NCBI GenBank assembly: GCA_913778905.1
Contig: CAJYYA010000008.1
Coordinates: 208,046-272,045, forward strand
Origin: an uncultured Naasia sp.
Lineage (GTDB): Bacteria; Actinomycetota; Actinomycetes; Actinomycetales; Microbacteriaceae
Direction: 5' to 3'
Length of the DNA stretch: 64,000 bases
Part shown: piece after piece, positions 59,139-64,000 of the stretch
Numbering within the stretch: position 1 is the first letter of the stretch
Layout of the letters: every line of letters begins with the position of its first letter
Made by a program: the position numbers and the translations under genes
Notes under the pieces: model-generated
Told to the model about the DNA's origin: nothing
Databases searched by the model: none
What the model saw: only the letters and a program-made list of their open reading frames with translations

Positions 59139-59579
59139 TCAGTGGTCGCGGAAGCGTTCGGGGCCGAGATCCCAGGGGTCTCTCCCGAGGTACTCGCCCG
59201 CCGCCTTCATGACGCAGCTCTCGACGATCATGCGCATGTGCAGTTCGTCGCGCACGTGGAGCTTCGACATCCGCTCGATCGGCAGCCGGTAGAGGATGAT
59301 GCGGTTCTGCGGTGCGATGACGCGATAGCGGTCGAGCCCGGCGCCGCTCGTCTCCGACGGCAGACCGGCCACCTCGAAGCTGACCGCGTCGAGCTCGGGC
59401 CACAGGCCGCGCAGATACTCGGCCGTGTCGGCCACCGCGTCGTCGAACATCTCGATGCGGCCGCGCAGCATGGGCAGCTGCGGGCCCGCGACGGATGACC
59501 GGTGCCCGCGTCCATGCCGATCGAGTCCTCGCGCTCGGGGAGCTCGGGCGGGACCGCCGGTCGATCGTGAGCGTGCCAT
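59139..59579 (-). CDS. Zincin-like metallopeptidase-family protein lacking HExxH
   Basis: The 146-residue protein fits the actinobacterial zincin-like family found beside DUF3499. It has a basic RDRHGRG-like start (DRHGRGHRSSVAGPQLP), then FDDAVADTAEYLRGLWPELDAVSFEV, YRVIAPQNRIILYRLPIERM and a C-terminal ELHMRMIVESCVMKAAGEYLG. The last segment occupies the place of the HExxHxxG zinc site in active relatives, but no such motif is present. It may be a structural or regulatory pseudo-enzyme. Divergent from the DUF3499 gene. Confidence 0.72.
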   Translation of the reverse strand: MARSRSTGGPARAPRARGLDRHGRGHRSSVAGPQLPMLRGRIEMFDDAVADTAEYLRGLWPELDAVSFEVAGLPSETSGAGLDRYRVIAPQNRIILYRLPIERMSKLHVRDELHMRMIVESCVMKAAGEYLGRDPWDLGPERFRDH

Positions 59580-59680
59580 CGCTCGTCATCGTACCCGCGC
59601 CGGTGCTCGAGTCGCCCGTCCCGAAGAGGTCTCACCGTGCGGCGCCCGGAGGGTTCGCGGCGGGATATCCTGACACCGTT

Positions 59681-59893
59681 ATGACTGCTCGCCTCTGCTC
59701 CCGCGTCAGTTGCGGTGCCGAGGCGATCGCCACCCTCACCTACGTCTACTCGGACTCGATGGCGGTGCTGGGCCCGCTCAGCGAGAACGCCGAGCCCCAC
59801 AGCTACGACCTCTGCGCCGTGCACGCCGGTCGGCTGTCGGCACCCAAGGGATGGACGATCCTGCGTCACACCACGTTCGACACCGCCTCCTGA
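59681..59893 (+). CDS. DUF3499 family small protein
   Basis: A 70-residue protein beginning MTARLCSRVSCGAEAIATLTYVYSD, with a C-x4-C pair and a later YDLCAVHAGRLSAPKGW. The cysteine/histidine layout suggests a zinc ribbon. This is the conserved actinobacterial DUF3499 protein in its usual place near WhiB2, DUF5719 and the zincin-like protein. Function unknown. Confidence 0.85.
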   Translation: MTARLCSRVSCGAEAIATLTYVYSDSMAVLGPLSENAEPHSYDLCAVHAGRLSAPKGWTILRHTTFDTAS

Positions 59894-59902
59894 GGGCGGT
59901 CG

Positions 59903-60745
59903 TCAGCGTTCGGGGAACCGGTGCGGCCGTGCGGTGAGGACCGGGCCGAGCGCGTCGAGACGCTGACGCTCGAGACGGAGGGCTTCGGCTTCTCGCTCGC
60001 GTCGCAGCGTCGATACTGCGGCGAGCAACAACTCGGGTTCGACGTTCGGTATCGGTGAGACGAAGGTCGCCACCGAATCGGCCAGGGCGCCCGCCTGCCG
60101 ACGTCGGGCGTCGGGTGTCAATGACGGCGCCGCGACCATGAATGCCGCGATCCGGCGCGCGAGCGGATCGGGGAGGCGCGCGACGTCGGCGAGTCGCGAC
60201 CACTCGACCAGCGCTTCAGGGACTCCCCACGTCATGGTGTGCGGTGCGGGGACCCGCTCCACCTGCGCGTGGGTTCCGGCCATGAGGTCGCCGAGGCGTT
60301 TGGCGCGCGGCGTCAGCAATCCCATGAGCGCGGCCAGACCGCCGAAGGTCAGCCAGATGTCGATGAGTCCGGCGAGCGATCGCACGAAGGCGTGGCGGAA
60401 CGAGATGGCTCCGCCGTCGTCGCGCACGATCCGCAAGCCCAGGGCCAGCTTGCCGAGCGAACGCCCGCGGGTCGCGTACTCGACGATCATCGGAACGATG
60501 ACCAGCACCGTCACGAGCAGGGCGATGGTCATGGCGGCGGTGGCTGCCGGATCGAGGCCGCCCTCGGTGCTGAGGTAGGCCAGTGCGAGGAGGGCGGCGA
60601 TGACCACTACTCCACTGGCGAGGAAGTCGATGATGAGAGACGCGCCGCGTTGAATGAGCGAGGCGGGACGCACGTCGAGTCCGACGGCCTCACCGGCCAC
60701 GACTTCGTGGTCGCCGTACATCGCGAGATCGTCCGGGTCGGCCAT
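59903..60745 (-). CDS. RDD family membrane protein
   Basis: The ATG at 60745 gives 280 residues. The N-terminal RDD domain has SLIQRGASLIIDFLASGVVVIAALLALAYL (conserved Arg and Asp), a second helix, then EYATRGRSLGKLALGLRIVRDDGG. A third hydrophobic part (LIDIWLTFGGLAALMGLL) and RLGDLMAGT close the domain. The C-terminal 130 residues are cytosolic, helical and Arg-rich (STLRREREAEALRLERQRLDALG). It is divergent from the SpoIIM-like gene, a pairing frequently seen in actinobacteria. Confidence 0.88.
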   Translation of the reverse strand: MADPDDLAMYGDHEVVAGEAVGLDVRPASLIQRGASLIIDFLASGVVVIAALLALAYLSTEGGLDPAATAAMTIALLVTVLVIVPMIVEYATRGRSLGKLALGLRIVRDDGGAISFRHAFVRSLAGLIDIWLTFGGLAALMGLLTPRAKRLGDLMAGTHAQVERVPAPHTMTWGVPEALVEWSRLADVARLPDPLARRIAAFMVAAPSLTPDARRRQAGALADSVATFVSPIPNVEPELLLAAVSTLRREREAEALRLERQRLDALGPVLTARPHRFPER

Positions 60746-60760
60746 GCCATCATCGTAGGC

Positions 60761-61756
60761 GTGGACCTCGACGCCTACTCGGCTGCGCACCGGGACGAGT
60801 GGTCCCGTCTCGAGACGCTCGCCACGCGACGCCACCTGGACGGGCCCGAGGCCGACGAGCTCATCGAGGGCTATCGCGCGGGCTCGGCGCAGTTGTCGCA
60901 GATCAAGAGCTCGGCCGGTTCCACCCGGGTCGGTGATCGGCTGTCGGTGACGCTCTCGCGGGCGCGGCTCCGCTTCACCGGGACGGGCGACAACATCCTC
61001 GCCGGAATCCCGACCTTCTTCGCGGCCCAGCTGCCCGCCGCGCTGTATCGCATCCGCTGGCTCACTCTGGCCGTGGCCCTCGCCACCATCGTCATCGGGG
61101 CGTTCTATGCTTTCTGGATCGCGAACGACCCGCAGGTGCTCGCGTCCTACGGCAGCGACGCGGATCTGCAGAGATACGTCGACAGCAGCTTCGTGAACTA
61201 CTACAGCGAGAACCCGGCGGCATCCTTCGCCGGTCAGGTGTGGACCAACAACGCCTACATCGCCGCGCAGTGCGTGGCCTTCGGGGTCACCGGCGTCTTC
61301 GTGCCCTACGTGATCATGAGCAACGCCCAGGGCATCGGCGTCGCCGCGGGCGTCATGCACGCCTATGACCGCGGTGACGTGTTCTTCGAGTACATCCTCC
61401 CGCACGGGATGCTCGAGTTGACGTGCGTCTTCGTGGCCGGCGCCGCCGGGCTGCGCATCTTCTGGGCCTGGGTGTCACCCGGATCCCGTACGCGTGCCGA
61501 GGCGCTCGCCGAGGACGCTCGGGCGCTGTTCACCGTGGCCATCGGCCTCATGATCGCGCTGTTCGTCTCGGGACTCGTGGAGGGCCTCGTGACGCCGTCC
61601 GATCTGCCCTGGCCGGTCAAGATGACCATCGGGGGCCTCGCGCTCGCTGCTTTCCTCGCCTACATGCTGATCCTCGGCCGTCGTGCCTACCTGGCGGGCG
61701 AGACCGGCGACGTCGGCGAGTTCGAGACGGGCGCGAAGCGGCTCATCGCGGGGTGA
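60761..61756 (+). CDS. Stage II sporulation protein M-like (SpoIIM/DUF95) membrane protein
   Basis: The GTG at 60761 begins a 331-residue protein: a cytosolic helical N-terminus (DLDAYSAAHRDEWSRLETLATRR), then six or so membrane helices. It contains the family signatures WTNNAYIAAQCVAFGVTGVFVPYVIMSNAQGIGVAAGVM and FFEYILPHGMLELTCVFVAGAAGLRI. Members are widespread outside sporulating bacteria and function is generally unknown. Only 15 bases separate it from the divergent RDD gene. Confidence 0.9.
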   Translation: MDLDAYSAAHRDEWSRLETLATRRHLDGPEADELIEGYRAGSAQLSQIKSSAGSTRVGDRLSVTLSRARLRFTGTGDNILAGIPTFFAAQLPAALYRIRWLTLAVALATIVIGAFYAFWIANDPQVLASYGSDADLQRYVDSSFVNYYSENPAASFAGQVWTNNAYIAAQCVAFGVTGVFVPYVIMSNAQGIGVAAGVMHAYDRGDVFFEYILPHGMLELTCVFVAGAAGLRIFWAWVSPGSRTRAEALAEDARALFTVAIGLMIALFVSGLVEGLVTPSDLPWPVKMTIGGLALAAFLAYMLILGRRAYLAGETGDVGEFETGAKRLIAG

Positions 61757-61787
61757 CCCTGAGGCTTCCCCGACGGGGGGCGGCGGC

Positions 61788-62420
61788 TCAGGGGGCGGTC
61801 GAGAACGCGCTGAAGGCCGCAGTGAAGGCGGCCGCGACGACGGCGATCGACACCACCATGCTGATCACGGTCGCCCCGATGTAGACCCAGAGCGGACCCA
61901 TGCCCACCCGCACGCGGCGGCGGAGCACGACGGTGCGGCCGATGATGTAGACGAGTCCGGACAGGAATGTCCACGCCCAGTGGAACGGCTTCACGACGCC
62001 GACGCGCTTGAGATTGCGGTGGTCGAGGAAGGCCAGGAAGACGGCGGCGGCGTAGGTGAGCCAGCCGAGGCCCACGACAGCGAAGTAGCCGGGCGTGTAG
62101 ATGGCGAAGGGGTTGGCGGGGTTGTCCATCTGCGCCTGCATGGCTCCGCCGAAGTCCCAGAGGCCCAGCGAGATGGCCGACACGATGGGGAGGGCGGCGT
62201 AGATCCAGATGAAGGGCGTGTTGAACTTCGTATCCGCGGGGAGTGCGGGCTGCACGGGGCGGCCGTCGGCTCCGACCGGAGTCGACCATTCGGTCGGCTC
62301 GAACGCATCGGTCCACGCAGTGCCGTCCCACCATCGGCGCGACGGACCACCGGCGGGGTCCGGGTAGTACCCGGCGGCGGGCTGGACGGGACGATCGGCG
62401 TTCTGCGGCTCATTGGTCAC
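61788..62420 (-). CDS. DUF2510 domain membrane protein
   Basis: The 210-residue protein has an N-terminal DUF2510 module (AGYYPDPAGGPSRRWWDGTAWTDAF, about residues 16-41). Four hydrophobic segments follow (for example FIWIYAALPIVSAISLGLW, GYFAVVGLGWLTYAAAVFLAFL, ISMVVSIAVVAAAFTAAFSAF). DUF2510 is common in actinobacterial membrane proteins; its role is unknown. Convergent with the SpoIIM-like gene. Confidence 0.85.
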   Translation of the reverse strand: MTNEPQNADRPVQPAAGYYPDPAGGPSRRWWDGTAWTDAFEPTEWSTPVGADGRPVQPALPADTKFNTPFIWIYAALPIVSAISLGLWDFGGAMQAQMDNPANPFAIYTPGYFAVVGLGWLTYAAAVFLAFLDHRNLKRVGVVKPFHWAWTFLSGLVYIIGRTVVLRRRVRVGMGPLWVYIGATVISMVVSIAVVAAAFTAAFSAFSTAP

Positions 62421-62524
62421 GCGTTCGAGGCTATCGACCCGGGGTGCGTTCTGTCACCGGGATGGGGTCGAAGGCTGGTGCGTCGACCGTTCGTGAAGGC
62501 GAGGCCGGATCACCCCCTTTGGTC

Positions 62525-62842
62525 TTACGGAAACTCGCCGTCGGGTGCTTCCCATGCAAAGGAGCGCCGCCAGCGCGGAGGGATATCCCCAGTGGTGAAC
62601 CGCGACAGGGTGCCCTGCTCATCGACGGTGACGTGAAGCCACCGCTGAACCTGTACGGACGGCGAGGTGCCACCGAACCAGGGCACGGGGCTGACCAGTT
62701 CGAGCAGGAGCCGCCACCACGGGGGCGGCACCTCGTGGACCATCACCATGTCGAACGCGTTCCGCTCGGTCACCGTCCACCCGTCGTTCATCCGCCGCAT
62801 CATCTCCGCACGGAGAAGGCGGGTGCGGGTGTTCGCATTCAC
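62525..62842 (-). CDS. Hypothetical protein, 105 aa
   Basis: A 105-residue protein, basic at the N-terminus (NANTRTRLLRAEMMRRMNDGWTVTERNAFDMVMVHEVPPPWWRLLLELVSPV) and rich in Trp/Arg towards the end. No clear membrane helix and no recognised domain. The pattern NDGWTVxxxNxFxMVMV resembles small uncharacterised actinobacterial proteins. It stands alone in a sparsely coding end of the window. Confidence 0.6.
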   Translation of the reverse strand: MNANTRTRLLRAEMMRRMNDGWTVTERNAFDMVMVHEVPPPWWRLLLELVSPVPWFGGTSPSVQVQRWLHVTVDEQGTLSRFTTGDIPPRWRRSFAWEAPDGEFP

Positions 62843-63021
62843 GCGGTCATCATGACAGGCAGGGATTCCCGGCCCAGCGGACTTGGACCCATCGGGGGTG
62901 TCCGTATCTACCGGGAGCCAATGGCGGTAGGTCTCGATGCTCGGGACGGTTAAGGCGTGTTTTTTATTCGGCGGCTCTGCCGAATGGGCTGTTCGCCGCC
63001 GAGGGCAGGGGAAGGAATGAG

Positions 63022-63243
63022 ATGACCAAGCGCCAGGCGTGGATCACGCTCGCATTCTCGCCTCTCTTGGTCGCAACCGTGGCGTTGATAGCCGCCCAGC
63101 TATGGCCGTTCGCCATCATCACTGCCGCCGCAGCCGTCGGCACAGTTCTTTGGTCACGGGTCGTTGCCAGGCGCGAACTCGGCGACGAGGCGCTCCGGGC
63201 AGAGGCGGAATGGGAAGCGGCCCAAGGTGATGGACCGCGATGA
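63022..63243 (+). CDS. Small two-helix membrane protein (73 aa)
   Basis: The ATG follows GGGGAAGGA by 6 bases, a strong site. Two hydrophobic helices (WITLAFSPLLVATVALIAAQLWPFAIITAAAAVGTVLW) and an acidic C-terminal tail (GDEALRAEAEWEAAQGDGPR). It overlaps the next small membrane gene by 14 bases, so both are probably expressed together. Function unknown. Confidence 0.7.
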   Translation: MTKRQAWITLAFSPLLVATVALIAAQLWPFAIITAAAAVGTVLWSRVVARRELGDEALRAEAEWEAAQGDGPR

Positions 63244-63472
63244 CGAGATCCGTCGCCTGAGGGTCCGCATCCGAGGTGACGTGTTCCTCATCATCCTCGC
63301 CGTCCTGCTGCAGCTGGCTCTTCTCGGCAAAGCCCTAGGTGACGGCGTCGCCATCTCCTGGTGGATCTGGGCGCTCGCTCTGGTCACCTGCGCCCTCACG
63401 ATATCGATCTCAGGCCGTAGAGCCCGTCGCTTGTCGGAGCGCTACCGGCGGCTCAGATGCAACGAGGAGTAG
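63230..63472 (+). CDS. Small two-helix membrane protein (80 aa)
   Basis: The ATG at 63230 lies within the end of the previous gene, with CAAGGTG just upstream. The product has a charged start (MDRDDEIRRLRVRIRGD), two membrane helices (VFLIILAVLLQLALLGKALG and ISWWIWALALVTCALTISIS) and a basic tail. No domain recognised. It probably forms a pair with the preceding protein. Confidence 0.65.
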   Translation: MDRDDEIRRLRVRIRGDVFLIILAVLLQLALLGKALGDGVAISWWIWALALVTCALTISISGRRARRLSERYRRLRCNEE

Positions 63473-63533
63473 CTCGGAGGCGGCCTACAGTCATGCCCGT
63501 CACGGAATCGGCCTTTGCGTAGGAGGACAGCGA

Positions 63534-63845
63534 CTAGTGCCCTGACAACACCGGGCATCCGCCGTCGCCGACGGCTGTGCAGAACCGGATGGCGTTGTCG
63601 TTGTCATCGGTCTGCACGTCGGTGCCGAATCCGAGATCGGTGAACGCAGAGACAACGGCGTCCGTTGTGGGAGGTCGGGGGAGTTGCTCCAGTGCCTGTT
63701 GGATCGAGGTCATGTTGGCTTCGTTGACTCGATCGACTGTCGCGAAGCACACCAGTAAGAGGGCGATGCCAAGTGCGGGGAGTCGAGTAGAAACAGCGTC
63801 TCGTAAGGGGATTCCCAAACGGGACGCTCCACGTCTGCAGAGCAC
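63534..63845 (-). CDS. Hypothetical exported or anchored small protein (103 aa)
   Basis: A 103-residue frame with a basic start and one hydrophobic helix (LPALGIALLLVCFATV). A mostly polar domain follows: TSIQQALEQLPRPPTTDAVVSAFTDLGFGTDVQTDDNDNAIRFCTAVGDGGCPVLSGH. The final two cysteines could form a disulfide outside the cell. No recognised family. The start codon is uncertain. Confidence 0.5.
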   Translation of the reverse strand: MLCRRGASRLGIPLRDAVSTRLPALGIALLLVCFATVDRVNEANMTSIQQALEQLPRPPTTDAVVSAFTDLGFGTDVQTDDNDNAIRFCTAVGDGGCPVLSGH

Positions 63846-63924
63846 CCCAACGAATGTCTGAGGTCCCCAGTACCTGTGAGCAGCTTCGCTCTGTGTCGCG
63901 GTTTTCGCTGCGTTCCGTGTCGGG

Positions 63925-64000
63925 TTAGGTGGTGCCGATGACGAGGGTGCTGCGGGCGGCTTCGACGACGTCGTTGGTGATGACGTCGAGCTCGTTGATC
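63925..64000 (-). CDS. Truncated gene at right edge (C-terminal 24 residues only)
   Basis: On the minus strand the frame is open from base 64000 to a TAA at 63925-63927 and reads INELDVITNDVVEAARSTLV then IGTT. Codon choice is typical of coding DNA here. Too little is visible to identify the family. Confidence 0.4.
   Translation of the reverse strand, partial: INELDVITNDVVEAARSTLVIGTT

Overview
The window reads as chromosomal DNA of a high-GC Gram-positive actinobacterium, most likely a member of the Microbacteriaceae (inference). Supporting signs: strong GC-rich codon bias; a WhiB-family Fe-S regulator followed by the glycosyltransferase/DUF5719/zincin-like/DUF3499/RDD/SpoIIM block conserved in Actinobacteria; actinobacterial LAxTG cell-wall sorting signals; and a DUF2510 membrane protein. 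I see no rRNA, tRNA, CRISPR array or intact insertion sequence.

Left region (about 1-21,550), a surface-protein and micropeptide region. Five large secreted proteins end in LAxTG, a hydrophobic helix and arginines (1-2133, 6806-9130, 11945-13387, 13403-14857, 19387-21543). A membrane-anchored cohesin-like protein lies directly upstream of a secreted amidase carrying a dockerin-like domain. Six tiny genes (2280, 6457, 9282, 9422, 15201, 15397) encode 45-62 residue peptides with an acidic leader, a double-glycine-type motif and a short aromatic/arginine tail; they sit beside the LAxTG genes. I do not recognise this family, and it is my best candidate for an undescribed system. The region also holds a UDP-glucose dehydrogenase, a ThDP-dependent 2-keto acid decarboxylase with scrambled fragments of itself nearby, a Doc/Fic cassette and a VanZ-like gene.

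Middle region (about 21,900-48,500), an exopolysaccharide and phosphopolymer locus. It contains a TagD-like cytidylyltransferase with two GT4 glycosyltransferases, a CDP-alcohol phosphotransferase, a further glycosyltransferase, a 1781-residue secreted LamG/PKD protein, and a pyruvyltransferase/acyltransferase pair. Then come six overlapping genes (FrhB-like protein, Wzx-like flippase, GT2, Wzy-like polymerase, low-molecular-weight tyrosine phosphatase, Wzc/CapB-type tyrosine autokinase). A polysaccharide deacetylase, another GT2, a fucosyltransferase-like gene, a HAD phosphatase and an O-antigen-ligase-like protein complete it. Together these could make, decorate, polymerise and export a pyruvylated and acylated surface glycan.

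Right region (about 48,600-64,000), mostly conserved core: acyl-CoA dehydrogenase, ManA, a GlxA-type regulator, GalE, WhiB2, the GT/DUF5719 pair, zincin-like protein, DUF3499, RDD and SpoIIM proteins, then small unrecognised membrane proteins and a truncated gene at the right edge. ManA, GalE and UDP-glucose dehydrogenase can feed sugar nucleotides to the glycan locus.

Four intergenic regions, mostly ahead of glycan genes, share a G-tract, exactly 23 bases, then a TAGC(C/G)T box, which may mark a common promoter class. Two copies of a palindromic intergenic repeat lie between convergent genes. All functions are read from sequence features and family knowledge; no database search was run.
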